Shown in pieces: positions 14,604 through 28,300 of a stretch of DNA of 64,000 nt; position 1 is the stretch's first letter, and each line of letters begins with the position of its first letter. A program made the position numbers and the translations under genes. The notes under the pieces were generated by a model. That model did not search any database. It saw nothing but the letters and a program-made list of their open reading frames with translations, and had not been told where the DNA came from. Source of the DNA: Notospermus geniculatus. Lineage: Eukaryota; Nemertea; Pilidiophora; Heteronemertea; Lineidae. The DNA lies in assembly GCA_002633025.1 (NCBI GenBank), contig NMRB01000130.1:317619-381618 (forward strand), in the 5' to 3' direction.

Positions 14604-15745
14604 NTGAGTAAGACTTCTGATACAGGGTGGGAGATGTCATTGTTGATAACATCAAGCAGAGTGATGGGTGGCGTGGGGTGGGGGATATTGAGGGAAACAT
14701 AGCAGTGTCAGCTCTTCCAGCCCAACCTTTTGCATTCCAGACAATGCAAACTTTAGTTCCCTCAACTATCATAGGTGGCAGCACTCTACAATCTGGCCAC
14801 TTCCCTCTGGTTGGACTGGAATTGGCTAACGTCATGAAGGATTGCAATAGGATTTTTGGGGCAATTAGGTCTAGTTTGTCAGAAAGCAAGGAGAGTAGCA
14901 TTATCTCCAGCGTGAGCAGTAGAGAGTGGCATATTTGAAGACATTTTAAGAAAATATTCAACAAAACAACGAAAAAATATGTGTTCTGAAACAATTTTGG
15001 AAGACACTGCTTGCAACATCGATATATCACAACATTGTGTTCCACAACATGTTTGTCTGACTTAATGCAACGAAAAGGAAGCTTATTTTGAAGTGGTGGC
15101 TGTGCTTTCATTCCTTGGTGGTGACACAACGAATTCTCAATTCAGTGATGCATATGAGCAGACGACATCTTTTGAGAATGAGGTGACTGAAGTTTTTGAA
15201 TTTCTTTATTCGATAAAAAAGTTTCATTAAACTCATGAATTCTGGTAATGATCACGAGAAATTCATATCTGGAACAAAATTTTTCGATAGAAAAACTTCA
15301 AACTGGTGCACGTTGTGACAATCCACATAACATTTGAGGTTCAGGTTCTGCAAAGCAGGAGCCTGCAGTGAAGGACACTCACAAGTCCCTGTTTTCTACC
15401 AACCACTACAGATTCTACACACCGCTATTTGGACGTCACAAATTAGTAAACATATTCAACTGTGTATTAGTTCAACTAGGTGAAAACAGGTGGCGATTTA
15501 GTGCAGAGAAGACCCCAGTAGAAATGAAGATATTTTCAAAGAAATCCAACCCAACAAAAAGTGCGAATAACTAGAAATTCAGCTCTGTGACTCGGAAACT
15601 GATCACTGGAAATTCAGCTCTGTGACGTCGGAAATCGATTGGAATTGTCGGGGATTTCCAATACTACACAAACTTTACCGCAACTGGGGTCCGTCAGGCG
15701 AAGCATGCCACCACCATCTAGAAAACTTAGCACATTGAAAGCTAC
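14604..15745. other. Junction region between truncated VARS1 and CAMSAP
   Basis: An isolated N sits at 14604. Beyond it the expected upstream ValRS exons are absent, and on the far side the expected CAMSAP CKK exons are absent. A minus-strand open frame of about 170 residues (15129-14605) includes CRVLPPMIVEGTKVC, which I cannot assign; it may belong to a mobile element. A 17-base phrase 'aaattcagctctgtgac' occurs twice at about 15,576-15,626. No exon is supported here. Confidence 0.5.
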
Positions 15746-18700
15746 CTTTCCGCATCTTTCTTATACCTGGACCGGGGGCTTTGGCTGGCGGGGGCGATTC
15801 AGGTCGTGCTTGATTCTCCTCCTGGGAACTTAGAGAAGCCGAGGAGACCGACTTCTTATCGTCACCACCCCCGAGCGCTGCGGCAGTGGCACGGACTGCG
15901 GCAGGGCCGGGACGAGATTTACCCATTTTTTTCGGCTTGGGTTTTGGTGGTTCCCGTGCGGGCGGGCCACCCCTCTCCTCTTCCTCCTCCGCTGCTTTGC
16001 GGGCGAGATATGCCTGGAAGATTTGTTCCCGTTTTGCCTTTTCTTCCGCCTTCTTCTGCTCGGCCATTTCCTCTTTGATTCTGGAAAGAGGAGGAAAGAT
16101 CTGATGAGATCCTTTCTCAAGTGACAACTACAAGGGGTAGGTGCAGATCTAGGGGTTCAGACCCCCTGCTCTCGGCAACCAAAGATTTTTCAATAGGGTT
16201 GGCAGAAATTGCATCTGGGAGCATTTAGATGCCAAAATTTTCCAGAGGAGGACCCAGATACTATGGGCACCCACTGTTTTTTTTGTAATGATTGGCCAGA
16301 AATTGCACTTCTGATTACATGTACATGTATTTAGACTTTAAAATTTAGGCACAGAACCCCCTCCCCCTTGTTCAGCACACTCCCAGTGGCCATCATCCTC
16401 AGACCCTCATGCAAATAAGCCTGGATCCGCCACTCACGGGCTACAAAATCTCACCACTACCTACCGTTGTTGTTCGCGTTTCTTGGCAGTATCCTGTTCT
16501 AACTTGGCTTTCTTCTTCTCCTGTTCTTGTCTTCTCTTCATCTGACTCTGCATCAGTCGTTCTTTGCGTTTTTGTATCGCCTCCTCCTCCGACTGAAATC
16601 AGACCAAAACATAATTGTTCAGCTCTAAATTAAAGTGGGGTCTTCCTAAGATGACACCTCTGCCCAGAGGAAATGGACACCCAACTGACAGACTACATGT
16701 AATGACACAAACAACTGCCCTAGTTTTCTATGATTTGCCAACCGGAGTGGTAGAGCTAGAAGTGGAATTGTTAAGACAAATCATGGCACATACCTCCTTC
16801 ATCGTGGCCTCATCCTGCCCTATCACAAAACCAACGCCAGCCGACTGCAAATCCTGCGGCTGAACTGGTTTTGGCGAGTCGGTCGTGACCGTATAAGAAG
16901 CTTTCTTAACGTCTGGATGCTGGGATACGTGCACCTCCTTCGGTGGCGTTGCATCACTCGGAACCGGACGAGCTACCTCCGGTTGCTGGGGAGGTTGTTG
17001 CACTGGCATCTCCTCCGCTGCGTCATCTTTCCGCCATTTTTGCCGTAATTTTGGTTTCGGCCGTTTCGGAGTGTCAGAATCACCAAATGAAATATAAAAT
17101 CCATTATTGGTGCCAATTTCTTCGATGTTCATATCCTCTGGAAGTTCTACCTCTGGTGACGGTTCTGGTTGCGGTTCCGGCTCCTGAACCGGACTATGAT
17201 TGTACAGCTGACTATGTTCTGAATAACTAGTGTCCTTACCAGTCTGATACATTGGACTATAGTCACTAGAGGGCGCTTGGTAGCTAGTGTTCACTGGACT
17301 TTGTTCTGGCGATTGTTTTGGAAGACTGGTGGTCGGGGACTGTAAGTGCGACATCGCCGGTGTGTCTGACGAAGTGCTATGATAACTACCAGTATTAGCG
17401 GATACATTTGACATGTGACTACCAGTCATAGAACTAGCATCCGTTGCTCTTGAATAATCCGACATAGGTTCCGATTGATAATGTGACGGGGAAGATTTGG
17501 ATACGGAGGAGACGGGAGATTGTGGAGACGAACGTTGATATGCCGTTGTCGTCGTTGCGTAAGAAGTATGAGGTGGTGATATCCCAGCGTTGCTCAACGC
17601 TTGACTCAGCTGTGTTGGCGGTAAGTTGATATTCGTGTTCGTCGTAAGCGTGGAGGTGTACGGTTGGTAACTCGAACTCCCATACTGCGAAGAAGGTGCA
17701 CTGACATTCTGCAAGTAGGACTGAGGCAAAGTCGACTGCGTTGAAGAGATATACCCCGTCTGACCTGGATAACCGGGCCGTACGCCTGGATGTTGGCCAT
17801 AAAGATGTTGGTATAAAGGATGTTGTTGATAGGGCTGCATTGGTGGTACGCTGTGTGGATACTGCATATACCCTTGTTGGCTCGTATTCACCGGGAAAGG
17901 TGGCATCCCGTATCTGTGGAACTCCTGGCTGCCGTACGGACCCTGAGGCGGCATCATGTACGGATGCTGTGGCTGGTAACTTCCATACGGGTCACTAGGC
18001 ATCGGGGGCTTCCCTGCCTGGGAGTAATACGGATCCTGCGAGTGGCTAGGCGGCGGAACCTGTGCCGTCGTAGCAGTGGCTGCCGTCGTAGCAGGTTGAC
18101 TTTGTTGCGATGACGACTCCGCTGTCGTCTTCGGTGTCCCTCCAGTCGTAATCGTCTTCGTGATCTGTTCTTGTTGTAAGGTAAGCTTCATGATCTCACC
18201 TTGAAGATCGTTCAGGCTCATGTTTAACTTCTCCAGTGAGTTACCGTAATCATTAACGTTGTCCTCACCAGGTGGTGGTTGGAATGGTTTCAAGTCCTTT
18301 GAATCTTTTTGTGCATGAGATGGTGAACTCTCAGGGAACCATCTCTGCCGCACATTATCTATTGTCGATTTTATTTCCTCAGTTGAATACTTCCTTCCTT
18401 CCTTTTCCGCTGTATCCCCCGGCCGAGGTGGCGGGGTCGACCGGTTACTATCACGCCGAGACTTCTCCTCCCCAGCTGGTTCCGAGCGTGACTGAACCGG
18501 TGTACGAGACCGTGGAGGCGTTTCGGATCTTGGCGGCGTGGCTGATCTCGGTCGCGTTTGTGGTGGCGGCGTCCGCTGCCTGATGGGTTCAGAATCACGC
18601 CGATGTGACAGCGCTTCCCGCCGTGGATCCTCTCTCCTCTGCTGCTCCTTCTTTTCATCAGATGGGAGCCGTTCCCGACGGGTGTGACCCTCCTTGGGCA

Positions 18701-21700
18701 CAGATGTCGGCCCCTCTCGTGTCTTGGCATCCTCCTTCTCTTCCGCGATACTCTCAATCTTATCCCCCTTACCCTTCGCCACCACATGCAAGAACGCAGC
18801 CTTCCCCAAACGCTGCCGCTGCTTCGACCACTGCGCCTCTATCTTCTTCTTCTCCAGTTCAATATTCCGTCGTTTCGCCTCCAGTTTGAGCCGGATACTA
18901 GAAATTTCTGACGCCAACGGCTGCACAGGATCTGCCTCGTTCTCTTTGTTCATATCTTTCATTTTCTGAGCAGTCTTCTGAGCGCTTTCTTGCCACGTTG
19001 TCTGATTCGGTAAAGCAGCGAAAGTCGTCTTTTTCACCGGCTTCTGTTCCTCTTTTGACTTCTGAAACTGTGATTTTAACGACGATCGTGCATCGTCGAC
19101 AATTTCAGAATGGTAGACTGCCACTTCAGGCATTACCTCTGGTGACCGCTGTTTCTTCAGAGCGGCAAAACTCGTAGTTGGGCTGGGTTTAGAGTCATTT
19201 ACCTGTACCTCTGATAACGCTTTCTGTTCAACGTCCTTATCTTTACCAAATAAGGAATCCGGACGCGGCGTATCCGAGGAGTCAGAACGAGGAGGAAGGT
19301 AGAAGGAACCTTCCATATCACTGCTCTCCTTATTTTTATGATCACGGTGAATTTTACTTGATTCATGATCAGAAAAGTCGCTGGAGCTCTGGCTCTCCGA
19401 GTCTCTACGTGGGACAGCCTGAAACAGTCGCCCCATCTGCGCATCACCTTCGCCAATCACAGGAATTCCATTTTTTCGGGCTAGTTCTGCAGTCAGTGGT
19501 CTATCTGCTTTGACAAAACTTTGTGACACAGGAGCACCACGACGCTCTTCAAATGTACTCCCTGCAATGGGCAGTTCTTTTGACTTTATTGGTCTCTCAA
19601 GACCGTTTTCTGCATCAATATAAAATGCCGCGCTTTGTGGGGACTGGGAGGGTTGTTGAACGGGGGCGACTGGAGTGACTTTTTGCACCGTAGGTTTCTG
19701 CGGGGAACTTTTCTTAGGTGAAACCTTGGCAGGAAACGAATCACCACGTTCTGGTGAACCACCAAACGGTGAATTAGGTTGCGAAGCTTGAGGGGTCATA
19801 AACTCCTCATCAGAACTAGAATCGTCCACTTCCCGTAACTGTGCAACACGTTTTGGACTCCCGTTAACTTTACCGACCGGCTTTCCCTTAGCAGGAGATC
19901 CCGGGCTACGTTTCACAGCCTCGCCACTTTCAATGTCCTTAGAATGACCCGAGTTGTTCTTCTCTTTTGCAACTTTCAACTTAGCAGGCATAAGTGGTTC
20001 GATAAATCCTGTTGGCCGCTGCATTGTTTCGGATCGTGCTGAACCAGCCTGCGAAGTCACACTTTCTAATTCTAGATAATCCGGATGCGAAGGATCTGTG
20101 ATATTCGCCGGAACTGAACTCCGAGCCGTATCCTGAGGGGTATCCGAGTCCGTGAAACTGAACCGTGCACTTTCCATAAGTTCTGAATCCAAACTCACAT
20201 TCGTCAATAAACTTCCTTCGCTATTTTGCGTATCAGAACTCTCCGCCATTCCACTCTCTGCTGCGATTTTCCGTAACTGTGCTTTGCTGTACGTCCGATG
20301 TTTTGCGTCACCAGCAACCGGTTTTTCTGGTGAGCGGCGTTCGTCCCAGGCCCGTGATTGCGGCGGTCCAGGATTATGTCGCTGCGATGATTCTGAAATG
20401 GACAGAAACAAGATACTTCTTACTATTAGACTTAAAGTCAGCTGAGATTGGTTATTGGTAGTCATGTCTTTGCCCATTCAACACGTATTGGTTGGAGATA
20501 GAGAAGACGTACCTTCTCCGTCGCTGGAAGCCTGTTGCCTCTTCTGAAGCAGGTGCTGCTGACGGTGTGGAAGACTAACACTGGAAGATAAGAGGTACCA
20601 CATTAAAAGGGACATCACAAATCAACACCGAATGAGCTGTCTGCCCCTTCAAAGAGCAAGCTTCCAGCTAGACTTTGGTAAAGAGGGTCTTTTCTTGTGC
20701 AAGCTGGTTCTCAATGGGCAATTCACCATTGTTGGTTTCGTAGGACTCATGCAAAAACCAATGACACGAACGACTGCACAGTTTTTTACTGCTGAGTTGT
20801 CCATCAAGAGCCATTTTGTGTCAGAAACCCTCATGTGGTGTGGCGCCTTAGAAAGTGCTCAAAGACAGCAGGCTTTCTTCAATCAAATATAAGTTATTTG
20901 ACGTAGATGCAATTTAGTTCCCAAGAGAGAGTCTATGAGGAAGATACTGTTTTCATAGACCAATGATCTGGTCTAAGCCTCTGAGAAGTAGCATTACTAA
21001 CCTTGACTTGGTGAGTTCAGGATCTGACGACACCTTGCTAAGCTCCCCAGGTCGTTGGAAACTTCTCTTGGTCACATCACTGATGGGAGGGACTGTGGGT
21101 TTCTTGGCCGGTGCAGGCCTTGCACCTACGGAGACAAACAACGACATGACCATGTGGAATCTTGACAGGGTTAACCCTTTAGGCCTCAGTGGGTAAAAAG
21201 TGTATGGTCAGATCCCCTCACAACGGCCTACACCGGCCTCCAAAATTCGGCTAGTTCACAACCCGTTGTTAAGATGGCGTTCGCATCGGCCGGCGCAGGC
21301 CGGCTTGAGGATCTATCATCATTGAGATGTAAGCATATTGAAGTTACGCAAAATATTTAAGGAGCCAGATCCAATTTTTGTGAAATTTCGCAGGGGTGTC
21401 TGAGGAGTTTCTAGGCGGCCGGTGGCGGCCGTTATGAGGCCTAAAGGGTTAAGGGAATTTCTCAAAACTATTTCAACACTCACCATCATCAGCAGTGGTA
21501 GGTTCAGGAGTTTTGATAACTGGTCCCGTTACACAGTCCACCTTATTCACCTCAAACGCGTAGAATAATTCCGCAAGGAATGCCACCACGTTCGTCTTGA
21601 GTATTTCTGGCGTATACATCATGTCATTGTACGAGAAATGAAAGACTGGCCGGGGAAGGTTGGAATCGCAGAATTTTTTGACTATTTGTATGTTATATAA

Positions 21701-23333
21701 GGAGTCAGCGATGGCTAGGTACGGTTTTAGGCATATATCTGGAAAAGAAGGGATTGAGGAAGATAAACCATTGGTCATTCAATTCAGAGCAAGTCACAAA
21801 CGATATCGCCTGGTTATGCGACATATTATGATCACAGCGGCATGGTTCTACAGCTCAAGTCTTCCTGAACTAGACTTTCCCAGAGTACACGTCGGGCCTC
21901 CACTGGCTGGGATCACCATCTCACCAAACGACCTTCAAATTGAGAATCTTGTCGCTCACCTACCTTCTAGTTTAAGGCAATAGGGACAGTAGAAACTTAT
22001 AAGGGTAGCTAGGGCGCTACCATCACCAATGTCCTTGAGAAGGTCATCCATCAGTGGAATGGGGGGTAGGCCTGACTCTTCTGATATGGACTTGGTCTGC
22101 AATGAGACAATGATGAAGGTTTAACTCATCTGCCCCCAGAGTCCAGCAGACGGCATCTTCTGTCAAAGTTTTCTCAAATCCTATGGTATTGATTGGAAAA
22201 TATTTGAAGAAAGTTTGTTCCTATCAACCAGCTGAAGAATTTTTCCTCAATTTCTTTCCAATTCATTTCCTAGACTTGTAGAAAACTTCAACAGAGAAGA
22301 TACTGTCTGCTCAAACTGCGGCCAGCAAACGTAGCATGGCCACAGTTCTCCCTTCTCATGTACTCAAGGAAGTTGTACTACACTCAAGGGAGTCTTCCAG
22401 GATTAGAGGACATCTCGCCCCCAAGGACATGTGGTCCCTCGCCTTTTCATCCCCTAAGACTTTCCAACCCTGAATATTTCGTCCCCAAGGTCTTCCAGGA
22501 ACCTGGCAGTTCCCCTCATCTCCACTACTGCCCCTAATGTCTTCCAACACGGAATATTTACTATGGTTGGACCTGTAGCTAACCAACTGACAAGACAGGC
22601 CCCCTGCATAACTAACCTGATCTGGTTGGGCCTTCCTTTCTCTTTCTAAACGACGTTTGACAGTAGCACATGACTTATTGATCCAGAACAGCATAGCATC
22701 CTCAACGTCATATGGTAACTCACTTGATGCTGACACAGTTGAGAATTTCCTGAAAATGCATCACATAAACATTAATCTAGGATTCTTAGCAAACGTATCC
22801 CCCTGAAATGTTCAACTGATCTCTAGTCTGATGCAAGTCCTTGGCAGCAGCTCACCCCAGATATCAGCAAACCCATGTTAGGACCACATTTCTCACGTAC
22901 CTGACAGCCTGGACCACTTTTTCTATGGAGACAACGTGTGATGTGTATGCTTTCATGATAGAATCCGTCATAGCAAGATGGGCACTCTGGAATAGAAGGA
23001 TGGGAAGATTATACCATGGAGGAGGAGCAACATGATCAGCATTAAACCTGTATCAGATGGACAGCTGGACAGGCTGATGGACAGATGGACTCTCACAATA
23101 TGCACTGCAACTGCACCACATATAATCAACAATCCCGATCTTGAAACTGGAGACAACTCATCCAAGACAATCTGGAACAAAGCTCAAACATGGTAATGGC
23201 GACGAAATCACTGTACTTACAATTCGAAATGGAGCAGTCTGTCCAAGCACCGTCTCTGTGACTGTAGTTTCGCCGTCATCTTCTACGACGTAGATACCCT
23301 TCCGAGAAAGGGTCTGGATCACGGCGGAATGAC
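15746..23333 (-). CDS. CAMSAP: CAMSAP/Patronin microtubule minus-end-binding protein (partial)
   Basis: CAMSAPs bind and stabilise free microtubule minus ends. Ten minus-strand exons join in frame: 23333-23221, 22986-22901, 22749-22617, 22096-21964, 21738-21484, 21125-21002, 20580-20513, 20392-16794, 16592-16465 and 16080-15746. They give about 1,658 residues. The N-terminal part has VIQTLSRKGIYVVEDDGE, the calponin-homology-like segment with LPYDVEDAMLFWINK and DICLKPYLAIADSLYNIQ, then VTKRSFQRPGELSK. The 3.6-kb exon carries Ser/Pro-rich disorder, a coiled coil with SSIRLKLEAKRRNIELEKKK (spectrin/calmodulin-binding region of the family), a second helix SLEKLNMSLNDLQGEIMKLT, a Pro/Gln/Tyr-rich stretch and GFYISFGDSDTPKRPKPKLR. 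The last two exons are charged helices (AKREQIFQAYLARKAAEEEE). Missing are the first exon(s), expected above 23,333 or in the N gap, and the C-terminal CKK domain, expected below 15,746. Confidence 0.92.
20690..20855. mobile_element. MITE family A, copy 6
   Basis: Contains 'ggttctcaatgggcaattc', 'accattgttggtttcg', 'aaaccaatgacac' and 'gagttgtccatcaagagcc', in the same order as copies 2-5. Its ends are worn ('tcatgtggtgtggcgcc'). It lies in the CAMSAP intron between exons 21125-21002 and 20580-20513. Confidence 0.65.
21171..21452. mobile_element. piggyBac-type MITE with TTAA target duplication
   Basis: TTAA at 21,171-21,174 and 21,449-21,452 bracket perfect 14-base inverted ends: 'ccctttaggcctca' and 'tgaggcctaaaggg'. 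TTAA duplications with CCC...GGG ends are the hallmark of piggyBac-family elements. The interior is GC-rich with 'ggccggc' words and no coding capacity, so it is non-autonomous. It is intronic in CAMSAP. Confidence 0.85.
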
Positions 23334-24461
23334 CTGGATAAGACAACACAGAGTATTTTCATCAGGCAATGTACAAATGTGTGTGGGACACTGGGGACAA
23401 GTTACGTTGAAATGGGATGGTAGGCCCATACGACATTCAATCGACATTCCTGGCAAAGAGAAGTGCCATGCCCACAAGCACAATCATTTTATACACTCAA
23501 CATTCTTTGCCTTGTTGAAGAACTTTCAAGGTCGGTTATAAAACGTTTCCATTTCTCATAAAGCCTCTCAGGGCTGTGTGTTTACTTCTTGAAGTCGAAT
23601 CCAATGTTTTGGGGATTAGGCCTCTGACTGTGTTGCCTAATATTACATGTGGTGAGTTATGTCTTTAATCCTGTGTGTATACATGGACAAGAACAACCAC
23701 AACAACAGAAAAGGCCTAAAGCTAAAGCACAGACATAATGTTTGTCGACATTTTTAAAGACTAAAGACTCTCAATATGCTCCAAGTATAATTCGATCAAT
23801 CGGTTACTGGTTTAAAACGTTCCACTTGAGTCAATTACTTAATGATGATTGACACTTCGACCTATTACCGGAAATATCTCAAGCAGAAGGGAAAACTATA
23901 CTTATCGTGATGTGTTATTACTCATCGCATAAAACTGAGGAAAAAAGATCTGGATGCCTGCCATGCAAACTCAAGATATAACAGTCATAATATAACTTTG
24001 TAAGTACTTTCATACATAAGCACTTGATAGGTCTATCTATAAATGAGAAGTTGGAGCGGTTGTTGAGAAACACCAAGAATGTTGGCGGGGAAGAGAGTTA
24101 CAGGACAAGTCAACATCGGGTGTGTGGCGGATATGACTGACTTGGATGAAATCACGCCATTACTGATAACACTCAGGCTGGGATTTGCCCGAATGATTTT
24201 TCGTCTGGTCGTCTACCTACCCAGTGTTATATCTAGGATTTCAGAAGGGCATGGTGCAAACTTTGCGAAAAGGGCACTTCAACCTAGAAAAGGGCACTTT
24301 TCATTCGCGACATTTCTTCTAACGGAATTTGAAAAGCTAAAAAGTTAAAAAGGTCTCTATAACTCCAGTCAACAGCCAATTTAAGCCAGTTTCTAAGGTG
24401 ATATGACCAAAAGGGACCATGGCAAAGGGTCTGGGGGTACTAAAAACCTAAAAAAAAAAAA
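23334..24461. other. Intron or 5' flank of CAMSAP
   Basis: No exon is supported. The upstream CAMSAP exon(s) should be here or beyond, but I cannot find a reading frame resembling the family's N-terminal segment. The stretch ends in an A-run directly before the assembly gap. Confidence 0.4.
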
Positions 24462-25352
24462 NNNNNNNNNNNNNNNNNNNNNNNNNNNNNNNNNNNNNNN
24501 NNNNNNNNNNNNNNNNNNNNNNNNNNNNNNNNNNNNNNNNNNNNNNNNNNNNNNNNNNNNNNNNNNNNNNNNNNNNNNNNNNNNNNNNNNNNNNNNNNNN
24601 NNNNNNNNNNNNNNNNNNNNNNNNNNNNNNNNNNNNNNNNNNNNNNNNNNNNNNNNNNNNNNNNNNNNNNNNNNNNNNNNNNNNNNNNNNNNNNNNNNNN
24701 NNNNNNNNNNNNNNNNNNNNNNNNNNNNNNNNNNNNNNNNNNNNNNNNNNNNNNNNNNNNNNNNNNNNNNNNNNNNNNNNNNNNNNNNNNNNNNNNNNNN
24801 NNNNNNNNNNNNNNNNNNNNNNNNNNNNNNNNNNNNNNNNNNNNNNNNNNNNNNNNNNNNNNNNNNNNNNNNNNNNNNNNNNNNNNNNNNNNNNNNNNNN
24901 NNNNNNNNNNNNNNNNNNNNNNNNNNNNNNNNNNNNNNNNNNNNNNNNNNNNNNNNNNNNNNNNNNNNNNNNNNNNNNNNNNNNNNNNNNNNNNNNNNNN
25001 NNNNNNNNNNNNNNNNNNNNNNNNNNNNNNNNNNNNNNNNNNNNNNNNNNNNNNNNNNNNNNNNNNNNNNNNNNNNNNNNNNNNNNNNNNNNNNNNNNNN
25101 NNNNNNNNNNNNNNNNNNNNNNNNNNNNNNNNNNNNNNNNNNNNNNNNNNNNNNNNNNNNNNNNNNNNNNNNNNNNNNNNNNNNNNNNNNNNNNNNNNNN
25201 NNNNNNNNNNNNNNNNNNNNNNNNNNNNNNNNNNNNNNNNNNNNNNNNNNNNNNNNNNNNNNNNNNNNNNNNNNNNNNNNNNNNNNNNNNNNNNNNNNNN
25301 NNNNNNNNNNNNNNNNNNNNNNNNNNNNNNNNNNNNNNNNNNNNNNNNNNNN
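24462..25352. other. Assembly gap (run of N)
   Basis: 891 undetermined bases. The 5' end of CAMSAP may lie within it. Confidence 0.99.
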
Positions 25353-28300
25353 TCGTTTACGTCAATTTGAGAACGGTCTATACTCTGTAAGCATGGTAAA
25401 GATAATCACAGGTCTGAAGCAGTGGGTTAATAACAGCCACCGACACAGCAATCTCCAAGGACACGAACGATTCTGATGGGAAGTTGTTGAAAAAGAAGAT
25501 AATGCACACACAATGACCGACACGGAACAATGGAACATGATGAGGAATGATCACGCACGGCTCCGTTGACAAGGAAGTCACACTTCTTAGACGTTCATCA
25601 AATAGGCCTACATGATTAGGTGGAAACCTTATTTGGGCAAGATGAATTTGGCTCCTTTTAAGGTTTGTCCACAATGGACACTGTGTGCATTATCCACCGC
25701 GATTTGTGCACCTGGCCAATTTCACGGAGCCTCTTTCTGGAGAAGACGAACCACGAAGAGCCAAATGAGTTGCCCTGCCTGGCCTTTCACTGATGACCCA
25801 CTTATTCTGGTATGGTACCCCTGTGAGTGGTAGACCTACTTCCACCAGTTTCTGAATCTTGTTATCAAAAGGCTAGATGCCTCAGCCCCGCCAACCCAAG
25901 GTATGCTAAGCACTCCACCAACGATAAATTGCTGAAAATAAATTTGTTTACATGTAGCACCTGAGTTGATAAATAAATCCTAGGTCTACGATTCGATGCA
26001 CTGGATGCAGGTATGTCATGTTAGACTATCAGTTTAGGAGGTGATGCCATACCATCGTGCGAAAGAAGTGCGGAATTCCGTACTGTGTCATAAATTGTTG
26101 CTGATCAATACCTCGAGAGATTCATGGTAAATGCTCGTCATCGCATAAATTGATCAGGCATACGTGTACGTGTACGTAGGTTTCATAACCTATCCCAGAT
26201 ACACCTTTACGAAGAAAACAATCAATGCCTGAAAACGACCATGTCCATTTTTCAAAACAGAGAATGCATAGCCGTACAACGACCAGCCACAGCCATATGC
26301 CAACGTGTAAACACTCAAAGCCCACCACAGGTGCACTGCGTTCACTATCAACCAATTAGAAAATCAATCATATCTCTGTGCCGTTCCATTCAAAACGCCT
26401 CAACTTCAACTATAATGCTTCATCAAATTCTATTCCATAAACTCCGATGCTAAATTATCCGCCACCGGCAGCGGTATTTTAGAAGTAATTGTGAGTTACC
26501 GTTGTCTGGTGATGCCTCGATAATGTTACAAAGCAATGATTGCACGGCTGTTCTTGTTACGTGTTGTCTGGCAATTAGAGTCATCCTATTTGAACCCCGC
26601 AGCTCCCTTACTCGATATACCCCCCTGAGAAAAAGGGTGGTGGCGTCTGGGTCAGCAGCCGTCAAAATGTCACGAGTCAAAGTGACATGACACATGAACG
26701 TCCTGAACTCTGGGGGCTATAGTGGAATAGACCTTTCCAACAAAGATGGTGGCCTACTAGTTAGTACTATTTCTCCCAGGTGACGTCGCGGTCTTTCATT
26801 GTCCAAGCATGACGCAACACTAATTGGGGTGGAAATCACAGAGAGCACCCTGGTATGAAATCGAGTTAGGGGTTGTAATGTTAGTGCTCGCTCCCCAAAG
26901 ACCCCTCGGTGTGCAGCAACAGAGGACCCCTTGGGTCACACAAGGCAATCCTGACTCGAGCCGAGCAGTGTGCACCAGCCACCAAACCTCAAACCTGCTG
27001 CCATGCATACACATGCACATGTGATTCAGGCACTTAAGTCAACCATCGCAATTTGCATGACAGAAAGACACAAGTACCACAACACTTTCAAGACATCAAA
27101 ATTCCATCAGATGTAATGTAAATACAGGACATATGCTGGCGTATTCAGACGCACTTGACGATATCCTGGGTAAATTGCCGCCTATTGATCCGGGAAGGAA
27201 GTTACCGCGATGGGAATTTACAGCAAAGGCATCTGTACATGCAGATGGAGGGAGAATCTTGAACATGTTGAAGGTTCATGAGCTGTTGGTCATGAAACCA
27301 CGAGGAGCAGCTTCTTAAACCTTGTCTTCTTCCCACCCTTCATGGCGGAGCCTTTGACCTCTTCTTCGACTGCACCCTGTACGCCAACCTCCGCACGATA
27401 AGAATACAGCTCAGACCGAATCAACAGCCATTAAGGGCTTCCTCCATAAACGGAATTTATGGCCATCAGATCTACATGAACAGGATGGCTGGGCAAGCTC
27501 AAGATGGTTGTATCTACACAACGACCAAGATAGCGGTTTGGTGCGGGATGAGGAAAAGGTCTTGGTTGTATACGGTGTGGACAGTGTGGACGAGGATCAT
27601 CAGTGGTAGCACTGGAGGAGCGGCTTTGGTGAAGTCTTCATGGGCCACAACATCCTGAGAATCTCCAGTCATTTACGGTCGGACCCTCTCTTAATGTTGA
27701 GGAGGGGAGCGGTTGTGAAGACCCTGGGTGCGAGGATGGGGGCCACAGTCAACATTCATTGGCTTATGTGCCGAAGGGTCTCTGGTATTGCCCACAGTGG
27801 GACCGTGCAGAAGGTACTGGAGCTGCACCCAACTACCTCCTGACCATCAGCAGTTCGGAGTCTGACACGACCCCCAGTATTTGCCATGTTTGGTATTGGG
27901 ATGGTCATCTACCCAGCCAGCTGCCAGCCTGAAGGGTCTGCAATGTAAGCCTATCGTAAGAGTGTACCGTAGTGTCAATGTGGAGCTACATTTCATGGTT
28001 CGGTGTCATAGGTCATGAGACTGTCACCGTGCTGTGGACCATGGGTCTGAAGCCCCCGATTCACATGCCCAGCCCCTGAGCCCAATTTCCACGCCTTGGA
28101 CATTTTTTGCTCCGTATCCGCAAGGTACAATGACAAAACGCAGACACATTCAGTACAGTCATGACAGTTTGTGTCACTGATCATCACGAAGGCCGTAACA
28201 ATACTGTATATTCGTCCAGGATTCACATTCTACGGCAAAAAATCAATGGGTGTTCCCTTCACAATGTTTACACCATCTGTATCATCATTAGTAACCAGGG

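Noticed and set aside
15675-16127. CAMSAP exon extended to an ATG at 16127
   Set aside because: A clear acceptor (TTTCCAG) ends at 16081 and the donor lies at 15745, so the exon is 16080-15746. The extra residues at both ends are intronic.
24403-25476. 357-codon open frame on the plus strand
   Set aside because: Almost all of it is the N gap; undetermined bases cannot contain stop codons, so the frame is meaningless.
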